Part shown: in pieces, positions 8,346 through 16,337 of the stretch | Numbering within the stretch: the stretch's first letter is position 1 | Layout: each line of letters opens with the position of its first letter | Origin: an uncultured Phascolarctobacterium sp. | Lineage (GTDB): Bacteria; Bacillota; Negativicutes; Acidaminococcales; Acidaminococcaceae | Direction of reading: 5' to 3' | Length of the DNA stretch: 30,397 nucleotides | NCBI RefSeq assembly: GCF_905212365.1 | Contig: NZ_CAJMEH010000018.1 | Span: 1 to 30,397, forward strand | The notes under the pieces: generated by a model | What the model saw: the letters and a program-made list of their open reading frames with translations, nothing else | What the model was told of the DNA's origin: nothing | Databases searched by the model: none | Program-made: the position numbers and the translations under genes

Positions 8346-11300
8346 TTTTGCTTACATAAATAATTATACTGGCAATGGCCGCAGGCCGCAAGCTGGCAGG
8401 CAAAATCCGCCTCCTGTCCCTTAGCGCTTATTTCCCGGCACAACGCCAAAGCGTCCGCTAAATAATCGCGCTCCGGCGGCAGGCTCCGCACGCTTAAATC
8501 CTGCAAATAATGCAGCTGTGCCTGCGCTACCGGAAGGCGTAAATTTTTTTCAGCGGCAGCCCTATACAGCGCCAATTGATAGGCGTAACCCAAAGGGATT
8601 TCTCCCAGCGCAGGCGGCTTGCCGGTTTTATAATCCACCAACAGCAGCCCCTCGTCTGTTTCGCCCACAAAATCGATAATACCGCTGATGACGAGCCCGT
8701 CGCCTGCCGAATAGCTAAAGGCCAGCTCCCGCTGCCGCTGCCTAGGCAAATTGCGGTACAAGTCGCTGCCTAAATAGCCTTGCAGCATGGCTGCCGCCTC
8801 CGGCGCTGCGCAACCGGGCGCGTACTGCTTAATAGCCGCAGCCAGCGCCGCCCGCTCGTCACCGTTATATATTTCCAAAGCGCGGTGCACGATAAGCCCC
8901 GTCACATAAGCGGGCAAACGCGCGCCGTCGCCGCTTTCCTCCAATCCCGGCAAACGCAAAACCTGCTGGTAGTAATACATACGCGGACAATGCAGGTAGG
9001 TCTGCAAGGCCGAAGGACTGAACTGCCTGCGGCCGCTGGCAGCATAGGACGACAGCGGCGCAATAGCCGCCAATTTCTCCGCAGTCGGCGCGGCAGCTTG
9101 CATGCGTGCGCTGCCCGCAGGCTGCGCGTCGCCGACGTAAGTCTGCACCACCGCCTCCGGTCCCTCCTCCAGCAGCTGCTTGAGCTGCTGCAGCCAGCTT
9201 TGTTCCGCCAGCGGCTTATCGCTTTTCTCCTTCCCGCCCGCGATACCGCACATAATAAGCCTCTCTTCGGCGCGGGTCATAGCCACGTACAGCTGGCGCT
9301 TGCGTTCCTCCAGCTCCAGCTCCTTATCCACCGCTTTGGCGCGCTGCAGCACGCCGCTCATTACCAGCTGCCCGTTGGCCAGCGGCGCCGTTATCCCCAG
9401 ACCGACGTCCGGCAAAAATTTTATTATCGAAGCGTCGCTCTTAAAAGTATTACCTAAGAACGGCAAAAAGACCGTGTTAAATTCCAATCCCTTGGACTTA
9501 TGAATCGTCATAATGCGCACGGCGTCGGCGCTGTTTAAATTGGCCGTCGTTTCCCTGGCCGCCGCCTCGCGTATACGCCGCACGTAATCCAGCCAGCTTC
9601 CCAGCGTGCCGTTTTCCTGCGCACAATATTCCTGTGCCAACTGCCGCAGCTTTTTAGCGTTCGCCAGCTTATTGGCCCCATGTTCCTGCAAGGACAGCAC
9701 GCCGTCCACAGCCAACGTCTGCCACAGCCGCTGCCATAGCTCCGGCAGCGCGCACAACGCGGCGCAGCTGCGCAGCTCCGCCAAAATAGAAGCCGCGCGC
9801 CGCAGCAAAGCGCCCTGTTCTTCAGGAAATTCATCGGCGTCCGCCCGCTGCAGCGCGTCCCACAGGCATTCACCGCCGCTTAAAAATAATTTGGTCAAGG
9901 TTTCGTCGTCCAAGCCAAAGTAAGGCGAACGCAACACGCCCGCCAGCTCCAAACTGCGACGGCGGTTCTGCAATGCCGTCAGCAAATGCAGCAGGTCCAA
10001 AACCTCCTGCTGCTCGTAAAAGCCCTTGCCGTCGATAACCTCGTAAGGCACGCCGTAACGCTGCAGGGCTTCCGCCAGCTCGCCGCAATGCGTCACGCTG
10101 CGCAGCAGCACGGCCATTTCGCCGTAGGGCACGCCCTCGTCGCGGATGGAACGCACCTTCTGCGCCAAAGCCTCGGCTTCCACCTCGAAGCTGCTGCGCC
10201 CGCATTCCTTGTCGTAGGGCAACAGCAGCAGCTCCGGGCGCGCAGTACCGCTTTTATCAAAATCCAAAGCTTCAAAATAAACGTCGCGGCCGGTATCCTC
10301 GCCCAACAGAGTTTTAAAAACCGTATTGACTGTCGTTAAAATTTTATCGGCGCTGCGAAAATTTTTGTTCAGCGTCAGCAGCTGGCCGCCTTGCTTCGCA
10401 ATATCGCGCCGCGCTTTGGCGAAAACGCCGACGTCCGCGCCGCGGAAACGGTAAATGGACTGCTTGGGGTCGCCCACAATAAATAATTTGTCGCCTTGCA
10501 GCTGCTCGCCGCTGTCGCCGCACAAAAAGTAAATCAGCCGTTTCTGCCGTTCGTTAGTGTCCTGGAATTCGTCCACCATAATGTAGCGGAAGCGCTTCTG
10601 ATATTTGCGCCGCACCTGAGGACTATTTTCCAACAGCCGCACCGTCAGTAACTCCAAATCGTCAAAGGTCAGGAGATCGCGTTCCTCTTTCTGCTTCCTG
10701 ATATAAACCGCTAAATCCTTTAATACTTCCTGCCACAGAGGCAGCCAGGACGCGGACGCCTTATCCGCCGCCAAGGCATCCAGCTCTTCGCGCAAAGCTC
10801 TCACAGCCTTAACGCCGTCCTTCAATTTACCCCGCGCCGTTACGCCCTGCATAGCGTAATCCAAGGATACGTAATCGTCGCGGCGAGCGTCTTGCAAAAC
10901 CTCCGGCAGCCGCTCGGCCAAAGTTGCCAACGCCGCTGTTGCCTTGCCCGCCAGCTCCGCTATCCGCAGCTCTAGGTCCTGCAAAGCCGCGCACAGTTCT
11001 TCGCGCTTGGCTTCGTAAAGTGCGCCGCTGTTTTGATAAGGCGCTGTCAGATCGTCCCAAACCGCTATATCCTCCAGCTTCGGCAAAAGCTCCTTCAGCT
11101 GCGCCTGCAGGCTATTCATACCATAAAGCTCAACCAACGCGCAGACCGCAGGGTTTTGCCTGCGCAAGCCCAAACGCAAATAGTTTTGCAAGCATTGCGC
11201 TGCAAATTCTTCGCCTTCAAATTCTTCCGCCAGCGTAAAATCAGGGTCCAGCTGCGCCTCCACCGGGTTATCGCGCAAAATTCTGCTGCACAACCCATGG

Positions 11301-11608
11301 ATAGTGCTGATTTGAGCACGCTCCAAATCCTCCAGCTGCTCGCGCCAAAAGCCGCTCGCGTTCCCGTCGGCGCGCTCTGCCAGCAATTTGCGCACGCGCT
11401 CCTTCATTTCAGCCGCCGCCTTGCGGGTAAAGGTGATGGCCAAAATATCCGAAGCCCGCGTCGCTCCCTGCCCCTGCTGCAAAATATACACGAAGCGCTC
11501 CACCAGCACGCGCGTCTTGCCGCTGCCCGCGCCTGCGGATACCGCCACATTGCAGCCGATAGCCCGGATAGCCTGCGTCTGCTGCGGTTGTTCTTTAAGC
11601 CTTTCCAT
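8342..11608 (-). CDS. addA: AddA-type helicase-nuclease subunit (UvrD-like helicase with PD-(D/E)XK nuclease)
   Basis: ATP-dependent 3'-5' helicase and nuclease of the AddAB complex, which resects double-strand breaks for RecA. The 1088 residues show the full SF1A helicase set: AGAGSGKT (25-32), TFTRKAAAEM, VDEFQDTNERQ, GDPKQSIYRFRGAD, TIHKSKGLEF and YVAMTRAEERL. A C-terminal RecB-like nuclease follows with LVDYKTGK (D992, K994) and YAYQLALY. Unlike the classical Bacillus AddA it has a possible Fe-S staple: C874 (YLHCPRM) plus C1076-x2-C1079-x5-C1085. At 1088 aa it is somewhat shorter than Bacillus AddA (about 1230). The start is the ATG at 11608, with GGGAGG upstream. A GTG at 11620 overlaps that ribosome site. 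It overlaps addB by 14 nt. Confidence 0.95.
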   Translation of the reverse strand: MERLKEQPQQTQAIRAIGCNVAVSAGAGSGKTRVLVERFVYILQQGQGATRASDILAITFTRKAAAEMKERVRKLLAERADGNASGFWREQLEDLERAQISTIHGLCSRILRDNPVEAQLDPDFTLAEEFEGEEFAAQCLQNYLRLGLRRQNPAVCALVELYGMNSLQAQLKELLPKLEDIAVWDDLTAPYQNSGALYEAKREELCAALQDLELRIAELAGKATAALATLAERLPEVLQDARRDDYVSLDYAMQGVTARGKLKDGVKAVRALREELDALAADKASASWLPLWQEVLKDLAVYIRKQKEERDLLTFDDLELLTVRLLENSPQVRRKYQKRFRYIMVDEFQDTNERQKRLIYFLCGDSGEQLQGDKLFIVGDPKQSIYRFRGADVGVFAKARRDIAKQGGQLLTLNKNFRSADKILTTVNTVFKTLLGEDTGRDVYFEALDFDKSGTARPELLLLPYDKECGRSSFEVEAEALAQKVRSIRDEGVPYGEMAVLLRSVTHCGELAEALQRYGVPYEVIDGKGFYEQQEVLDLLHLLTALQNRRRSLELAGVLRSPYFGLDDETLTKLFLSGGECLWDALQRADADEFPEEQGALLRRAASILAELRSCAALCALPELWQRLWQTLAVDGVLSLQEHGANKLANAKKLRQLAQEYCAQENGTLGSWLDYVRRIREAAARETTANLNSADAVRIMTIHKSKGLEFNTVFLPFLGNTFKSDASIIKFLPDVGLGITAPLANGQLVMSGVLQRAKAVDKELELEERKRQLYVAMTRAEERLIMCGIAGGKEKSDKPLAEQSWLQQLKQLLEEGPEAVVQTYVGDAQPAGSARMQAAAPTAEKLAAIAPLSSYAASGRRQFSPSALQTYLHCPRMYYYQQVLRLPGLEESGDGARLPAYVTGLIVHRALEIYNGDERAALAAAIKQYAPGCAAPEAAAMLQGYLGSDLYRNLPRQRQRELAFSYSAGDGLVISGIIDFVGETDEGLLLVDYKTGKPPALGEIPLGYAYQLALYRAAAEKNLRLPVAQAQLHYLQDLSVRSLPPERDYLADALALCREISAKGQEADFACQLAACGHCQYNYLCKQK

Positions 11609-14600
11609 CTTCCGGCGCACCTCCCTGCTCCCGTCCGCCCGGCGTTACGGCCAGGCGGCAGATATTTTTCAGCTGGCAAAAATCGCTGCACGCTTTACGC
11701 GGCGCTACGGCGAAATTGCCGGCATAAATTCCTTCTATATAACTAACAAGCAGCTGCCGGCAAAATTGCTGAAAGCTTTCCCAACCGGCGTTCAACCCGT
11801 TCTTGTTTAATTTGTATTTCAAGTCGTCATTGCCCACGTCCTCTAAAACAAAACTGCTAGCGCGCTCGCCGTTTTTCAAAACGAAGTACGTCCCCCCTGT
11901 AGGCGCGGCCTTATATAAATCAGCCGCCGCCAACAGATAAACCGGCAGCTGCAGGTCGAAGCCTTGCTCCAAATCTTTTTTGCTGGGCGCGGAGCTGCGC
12001 TTATAGTCCGTAACAAAAACGCGCTCACCGTCGCCGTCAATCCTGTCGATGCGCCCGTTAAGCGTAACGCGGCTGCCGTCCGATAAATACAACGGTAAAG
12101 GCTTGCCGTTACGCGAACTAAAATCCCATTCCACAGCGCAGGGAGTAAAGTCTGCCCAACGCCGTTGGTCCGCAAGCTCAAAATCAAGCCATTGCTGTAA
12201 TAATTTTTCCAAACGCGGCCGCTCCGCCTGCCACAGCAAGCCGCCTACCACCGCGCCCTGCTCTTCCGCACTGCGGCAAATATCGGCGAAGTCCTGCGCC
12301 AGTTCCAGCCGCAGCGCGTCCGCCGGGAATTCGCTAAGCTTGACGCCCAAATACTTTCCTAAAAAGCGCGCCAGGGTCTGATGTAAAATATCGCCCTCAT
12401 CCGCAGGCGTCAATTGGTCGTCCATGGGAGCGAACTCCTGCTGCTTCCACAGCCTTTCGCCTAAGAAACGGAACGGGCATTGGGCATAAATTTCCAGCAT
12501 ACTGGCACTGAAGCTGCTGCCCATGCCGCTGCGTACTTTTTTCAGCAAGTCCGCGTCCTGCAGCACGCCGTTGTAACGCCGCTCATCGGCGCGCCGTTCG
12601 TCCGCCCGCGCCGCCGTTACGCACGCTTCTCCCAAAGCTTCGCGCAGCCATTCTTTGTCGCAGCTTTGCCCCAGCTGTTCCAGCTCCTGCGGTGAAGCGG
12701 CAAGCTTCGGCGGGTCGCAGACGATGGGAAGCAGGCCGCCGTCCGCGTCGGCAAAAAGCTTTTGCACCATTTCCACATAGCGGCTGGCCCCGGCCTGGTC
12801 GTCCTTGTAAAAGGTCAGTACCAGCTGCTGCCGCGCCGACGCTGCCGCCGCGCCGAAGAAGCAGGCGTCCTCGGCATAGGAACTTGCCGTTGTCGGCATA
12901 TCCAGCCCCATATCGCGCAGCTCTTTGCGCTCCGTGTCGTTATAAATCCAATTCTCATTATTGACGTGCGGGAACTCGCCCTCGCGCAGCCCCAGAAGAT
13001 AAACGTAATCGAACTCCAGCCCTTGCAGATTGACTGCCTCCGTCACCAGCACGCCGTCCTGCCTGCCGCCTTGCAGTGAAATATTTACCTGGCGCAAAGC
13101 GTCCGCCAAACGCTCGTGCCATTGCCCCAGCCCGATGCTTTCCTCGCCTCTGCCGCAGGCGGCGTAATCTTCCACCAGCTGCCTTACGGCGGCGCTTATC
13201 GCCTCGCGCGACTGCAAAACGGCGCCGACCTCCGCCAGCGTCGCTATATCTTTTTTATACAGCTCGCCCAAGCGCCGTTCCAGCTGAAGCTCTTGCAAGA
13301 AAGCTATGACCTGCTCGCCGTAAATCTTCAGCGTCGCTTTCGGCGGCAGCGCCTCCAGAAAAGCGTCCAGTAAACGCCAAACCTCGTCGTCGGCCGCCAG
13401 CTCACGGGCTTTTTCCTGCGCCCCACGGCGGCTGGTAAAATAATTCGCCAAACGCAGTCTGTCCGTCGCCTCGCCGTCCGCCTGCAGAAGGCTGCGGCTC
13501 GCCGACAGCAATTTAAAATACGCTTCCGCTCCCTCGCGGTTATCAGGCGCTGCCTCCAATAAGAGCAAAACCATTTCCGTTAAGGGCTGCGCCGCCAACT
13601 TGCTGACCTGCGGCAACGCTACCGGCAAGCCGTATTCATCGGCCACAAGCCGCAGCCCGCTGTACAGCGAAAGGTCGCGCACCGCCACGGCTATATTAGC
13701 CGCCGGAACGCCGCTGCGCAGCAATTTCTTCACCTGCGTCAGCGCCCAACGCATTTCTTTTTCGCGGTCGCTAAAGCAATATGCTTGCACGTCGCCCGTC
13801 GGCAGCAGCGGCTGCGCCCTGCGTCCCAAATTGCGCCTTACCTGCCCGCAGCCCGCGCTGCCCGCCCAAGCGTCGGGATAAGTTTGTACCTGCGGTCGCC
13901 CGCCGCCAGCGTAGCACAGACCTTCCAGCTCCATGTACGTCGTCCGTGACGCCGCGAAGAACCGTTCTCTGTCCTTATCCTCTTCCGCCAGCTTCGGCTC
14001 CCAGCACATCCCCACCGTTACCTGGCAGCGCTTGCTCAAAGCTTTGATAAAATCCAGCTGCAATTTATCGAAGCTGTAAAAATCGCTGAAATACACCTGC
14101 TGCCACGGCAAGCGCACGCTCTCGTCCTGCAAAACCAAAATAGCCAAACGGTATTTGCCTTCAAGGTCAAACCAATCCTTATTTTTTAAATGATTGCGGT
14201 AAAATTGGTACAGCAAGGCTATATCGCTGTCCTTTTTGCCTAAGTTGCCCGGCCTGCCCCACTCGGACAACACGCTGCTGATTTCCTCCTGCGCAGCGCC
14301 GCTGCGTGCTAAATCTCCCAACAGCGAAGTCATAGCCTTGACGAAGCCTTTCTTGGACGCTAGCTCGCCAAAATATTCCATCCTGCCTATTTTCTGCAAA
14401 TCGCCAATCATAGTCTCTACCACCAGCTCCTGGCTGCGGCGGTTGATTTGGTGAAAATCCACGTACCCGTTAAGATTAAGAATTTTATTCGCTAAGGTAT
14501 CCATACCCAGGCACGTAACGTTATACTGCCGCCGCACATCTTCCAGCAGCAGCCCGTTGGGCAGCACCAGCACGCCCTGAGGCGAGCCCTCCAGCTCGGC

Positions 14601-14654
14601 GCAGAAGCGCAAACGCAAGCTGCACCCTAAGGGTACGCACATTAAATTTATCAT
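11595..14654 (-). CDS. addB: AddB-type helicase-nuclease subunit
   Basis: Partner nuclease of AddA, 1019 aa. The helicase-like half has AddB features, including VNLQGLEFDYVYLLGLREGEFP in the position of SF1 motif V/Va. The C-terminal PD-(D/E)XK nuclease has SASMLEIYAQCPFRF (C726), VTDYKRS (D883, K885), QLPVYLLA and a cysteine cluster C989-x3-C993-x5-C999. Together with C726 this resembles the iron-sulfur staple of AddB, though the usual first spacing is x2. No Walker A motif is present: the N terminus (MINLMCVPLGCSLRLRFCAE) lacks the GxSGSGKT seen in Bacillus AddB, as also known for RexB-type subunits. The ATG at 14654 follows AGGAGG. Promoter at 14747-14775; addA overlaps its 3' end. Confidence 0.92.
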   Translation of the reverse strand: MINLMCVPLGCSLRLRFCAELEGSPQGVLVLPNGLLLEDVRRQYNVTCLGMDTLANKILNLNGYVDFHQINRRSQELVVETMIGDLQKIGRMEYFGELASKKGFVKAMTSLLGDLARSGAAQEEISSVLSEWGRPGNLGKKDSDIALLYQFYRNHLKNKDWFDLEGKYRLAILVLQDESVRLPWQQVYFSDFYSFDKLQLDFIKALSKRCQVTVGMCWEPKLAEEDKDRERFFAASRTTYMELEGLCYAGGGRPQVQTYPDAWAGSAGCGQVRRNLGRRAQPLLPTGDVQAYCFSDREKEMRWALTQVKKLLRSGVPAANIAVAVRDLSLYSGLRLVADEYGLPVALPQVSKLAAQPLTEMVLLLLEAAPDNREGAEAYFKLLSASRSLLQADGEATDRLRLANYFTSRRGAQEKARELAADDEVWRLLDAFLEALPPKATLKIYGEQVIAFLQELQLERRLGELYKKDIATLAEVGAVLQSREAISAAVRQLVEDYAACGRGEESIGLGQWHERLADALRQVNISLQGGRQDGVLVTEAVNLQGLEFDYVYLLGLREGEFPHVNNENWIYNDTERKELRDMGLDMPTTASSYAEDACFFGAAAASARQQLVLTFYKDDQAGASRYVEMVQKLFADADGGLLPIVCDPPKLAASPQELEQLGQSCDKEWLREALGEACVTAARADERRADERRYNGVLQDADLLKKVRSGMGSSFSASMLEIYAQCPFRFLGERLWKQQEFAPMDDQLTPADEGDILHQTLARFLGKYLGVKLSEFPADALRLELAQDFADICRSAEEQGAVVGGLLWQAERPRLEKLLQQWLDFELADQRRWADFTPCAVEWDFSSRNGKPLPLYLSDGSRVTLNGRIDRIDGDGERVFVTDYKRSSAPSKKDLEQGFDLQLPVYLLAAADLYKAAPTGGTYFVLKNGERASSFVLEDVGNDDLKYKLNKNGLNAGWESFQQFCRQLLVSYIEGIYAGNFAVAPRKACSDFCQLKNICRLAVTPGGREQGGAPEDGKA

Positions 14655-14746
14655 TTAAGCCTCCTTGTAAAGCTCTTGCTTTATCCATTGACGCCAACAG
14701 GCGCAAACATAAATTACTACATAAAATGCGTTTATTTCTTCTTTAT

Positions 14747-14775
14747 ATTATATACGGCTGGAACCTCATCTACAA
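14747..14775 (-). promoter_or_regulatory. Promoter of the addBA operon
   Basis: A minus-strand perfect TATAAT (14747-14752) lies 17 bp downstream of TTGTAG (14770-14775, a partial -35 match). A leader of about 85 nt would precede addB. Confidence 0.6.
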
Positions 14776-14874
14776 CTCTTTAATAGCCGTAAAGCAGAAA
14801 GCTGTTTTTATAACTCAATATAAACAAAGTAATACCTGCCGCATATGCCCGGCCTTAACGCCAGTTCCATATAT

Positions 14875-14904
14875 AAAAAACAGCCTGCGAAAACTCACAG
14901 GCTG
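14875..14904 (-). terminator. Intrinsic terminator of the perR-rubrerythrin operon
   Basis: A perfect 7-bp stem (CAGCCTG / CAGGCTG, arms 14881-14887 and 14898-14904) is followed on the minus strand by TTTTTT. It lies about 45 nt after the rubrerythrin stop. The remainder of the 14655-14948 gap holds the addB promoter and no visible gene. Confidence 0.9.
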
Positions 14905-14948
14905 CTTCTTTTATACATATTTACTTGATACTTTGGGATACGGAATGA

Positions 14949-15488
14949 TTAGTAATTGATAACCTTCAGCTCAAAATATCCTTGCGGATGGTCGCAAACC
15001 GGGCATTTAGCCGGAGCCTTATCGGCAACGACAATCTTACCGCAGTTAGTGCAGATCCAAACCTTCTTTTCCTCGCGTTTGAATACGCGGTCGTTTTCAA
15101 TATTAGCGATTAAAGCGCGATAACGCTCTTCATGCTCTTTTTCAATATTGCCAACCTCGGTGAACAGTCTTGCCAAATCGTTAAAGCCTTCTTCCTTAGC
15201 GGTTTGAGCAAATTCTGCGTACATTTCAGTCCACTCGTAGTTTTCGCCTGCAGCTGCGTCCTTCAGATTTTCCATAGTGCTGGGGATGCCGCCGCCGTGC
15301 AATGCCTTAAACCAAATCTTAGCATGCTCCTTTTCATTGCCTGCGGTTTCGCTGAAAATAGCGCCAATCTGATTGTAGCCCTCTTTCTTAGCGGTGCTTG
15401 CATAATATTGATATTTAGTATGCGCCTGAGATTCGCCTGCAAATGCAGTCCACAAATTTTGCTCAGTTTTGCTGCCTTTTAATTCCAT
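14949..15488 (-). CDS. rbr: Rubrerythrin
   Basis: Cytoplasmic non-heme iron peroxidase that reduces hydrogen peroxide in anaerobes. The protein has 179 residues. The N-terminal ferritin-like four-helix domain carries the diiron ligands: E19 in AFAGESQAHTKY, E52 and H55 in GNEKEH, E92, E116 and H119 in GNIEKEHEER. A C-terminal rubredoxin-like domain has ICTNCGK (C146, C149) and KCPVCDHPQ (C162, C165) for a Fe(Cys)4 centre. The ATG at 15488 is chosen over the in-frame start at 15512 because AAGGAGG lies eight bases before it. It is 55 nt downstream of the PerR-like gene, on the same strand, so peroxide-inducible expression is likely. A strong terminator follows. Confidence 0.97.
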   Translation of the reverse strand: MELKGSKTEQNLWTAFAGESQAHTKYQYYASTAKKEGYNQIGAIFSETAGNEKEHAKIWFKALHGGGIPSTMENLKDAAAGENYEWTEMYAEFAQTAKEEGFNDLARLFTEVGNIEKEHEERYRALIANIENDRVFKREEKKVWICTNCGKIVVADKAPAKCPVCDHPQGYFELKVINY

Positions 15489-15515
15489 AATAATTTCCTC
15501 CTTTTTCTCCACTAA

Positions 15516-15542
15516 CGCAGGTCAGCTGCTGACCTTCCTGCG
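15516..15542 (-). promoter_or_regulatory. Intercistronic hairpin between perR and rubrerythrin
   Basis: The perR-rbr gap holds a strong stem-loop: an inner near-perfect palindrome GGTCAGCAGCTGACC extended by CGCAG/CTGCG with a small bulge. No T-tract follows on the minus strand, so it is more likely an RNA processing or stability element, or a site that sets the perR:rbr ratio, than a terminator. Confidence 0.45.
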
Positions 15543-15543
15543 C

Positions 15544-15978
15544 TTAGTTTCTATCCTCACCCAAAACATCTTCGCTTTCGTGATCGTTATGCTCCTTCTT
15601 TTGGCATTCGGGGCAAACGCCGCTGAAAACGATATCATGATGGTTCATTTTATAGCCGGTTACAGCCGCTACCTTGCCGTCCATATCCGGAATATAATCA
15701 AAATTTTCCACATTCATAAATTTGCCGCATTCGGTGCATTTGATGTGGTAATGACGCGCCAGAATATGGTCGAAGCGGTCTGCGCCGCTCGGAACGGAAA
15801 CCTTGCCCAGCAGGCCGCTTTCCACCAAGCTGTTAAGATTGCGGTAAACGGTGCCTTTGCTGATGTCGGGGTATTCCATAGTGATGCGGTCATACACTTC
15901 TTCAGCAGTAGGGTGATCTGCTAAAAAACGTACGGCTGCAATAACGAGTTGCCTTTGGATAGTATTTCTTTTAGCCAT
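15544..15978 (-). CDS. perR: Fur family peroxide-responsive repressor (PerR-like)
   Basis: DNA-binding metalloregulator, 144 aa, with an N-terminal winged helix (HPTAEEVYDRI...GTVYRNLNSL) and a C-terminal metal/dimerisation domain. The structural zinc site is C81/C84 (CTECGK) and C122/C125 (CPEC). Regulatory-site residues matching Bacillus PerR are H22, D70 (RFD; Fur proteins usually have Glu here), H76 and H78. The position of the fifth ligand (D104 in Bacillus PerR) appears to be N89. ATG 15978 is chosen because AAAGGA lies eight bases upstream; earlier in-frame ATGs sit on or before this site. The promoter carries a PerR-box-like palindrome, implying autorepression. Rubrerythrin, the likely target, follows in the operon. 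Confidence 0.9.
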   Translation of the reverse strand: MAKRNTIQRQLVIAAVRFLADHPTAEEVYDRITMEYPDISKGTVYRNLNSLVESGLLGKVSVPSGADRFDHILARHYHIKCTECGKFMNVENFDYIPDMDGKVAAVTGYKMNHHDIVFSGVCPECQKKEHNDHESEDVLGEDRN

Positions 15979-16003
15979 GTTCATCATCCTTTTATCAAAA
16001 ATT

Positions 16004-16018
16004 ATTCTCAATTAGAAT
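16004..16018 (-). promoter_or_regulatory. PerR-box-like operator
   Basis: ATTCTAATTGAGAAT (minus strand) is a 7-1-7 inverted repeat with six of seven arm positions matching, similar in form to the PerR box (TTATAAT-N-ATTATAA). It overlaps the -10 edge and start region of the perR promoter, an effective position for repression. Confidence 0.7.
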
Positions 16019-16044
16019 TATACATTTTATACTGGATTTGTCAA
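16017..16044 (-). promoter_or_regulatory. Promoter of the perR-rbr operon
   Basis: Perfect TTGACA (16039-16044) and perfect TATAAT (16017-16022) on the minus strand, 16 bp apart. A small inverted repeat GTGCT-TTTT-AGCAC (16045-16058) abuts the -35 on its upstream side. Confidence 0.85.
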
Positions 16045-16058
16045 GTGCTTTTTAGCAC

Positions 16059-16224
16059 AAGCTACACTAATATCACAAATGAAATGTACAATTTTCAAGA
16101 ACTGTCCGGTATGTTATTGAGAGATTCTTATTTTGCTAAAAAGATAATAGTAAATATTTCACAAACGATACATAATTGTCTGCGTTGAGTAAAAGCCCTG
16201 CGCCCAGAGCGTAAACGCCTCATT
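16059..16224. other. AT-rich intergenic stretch without a recognisable gene
   Basis: Part of the 359-nt gap between the PerR-like gene and the next gene. Both strands were read. A short plus-strand open frame ending at 16188 has no ribosome site and no recognisable similarity, and would run through the perR promoter. Nothing else was found between the perR promoter and the terminator beginning at 16225. Confidence 0.5.
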
Positions 16225-16261
16225 AAAAATAAAATTGGGAGAGCCTTCCAACAGCTCTCCC
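16225..16261 (-). terminator. Intrinsic terminator after the 347-aa exported protein gene
   Basis: A perfect 8-bp stem (GGGAGAGC / GCTCTCCC, arms 16237-16244 and 16254-16261) with a 9-nt loop is followed on the minus strand by AATTTTATTTTT. Confidence 0.9.
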
Positions 16262-16337
16262 GCTAACTTTTTATTTAGTAACTAAAACATATTTACCACA
16301 AGGCTTTCTTATCGCCTGTAAAGCAAGCTGCGCAGCC

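Noticed and set aside
8780..9457. Plus-strand 225-codon open frame antisense to addA
   Set aside because: Arg/Gln/His/Leu-rich sequence typical of an antisense shadow of a GC-rich gene; addA is unambiguous there.
14726..14959. 77-codon plus-strand open frame upstream of addB
   Set aside because: It spans the addB promoter and the rubrerythrin terminator and has no ribosome site.
15949..16188. 79-codon plus-strand open frame across the perR promoter
   Set aside because: It begins inside the perR coding region, crosses a consensus promoter and operator on the other strand, and has no ribosome site or family resemblance.
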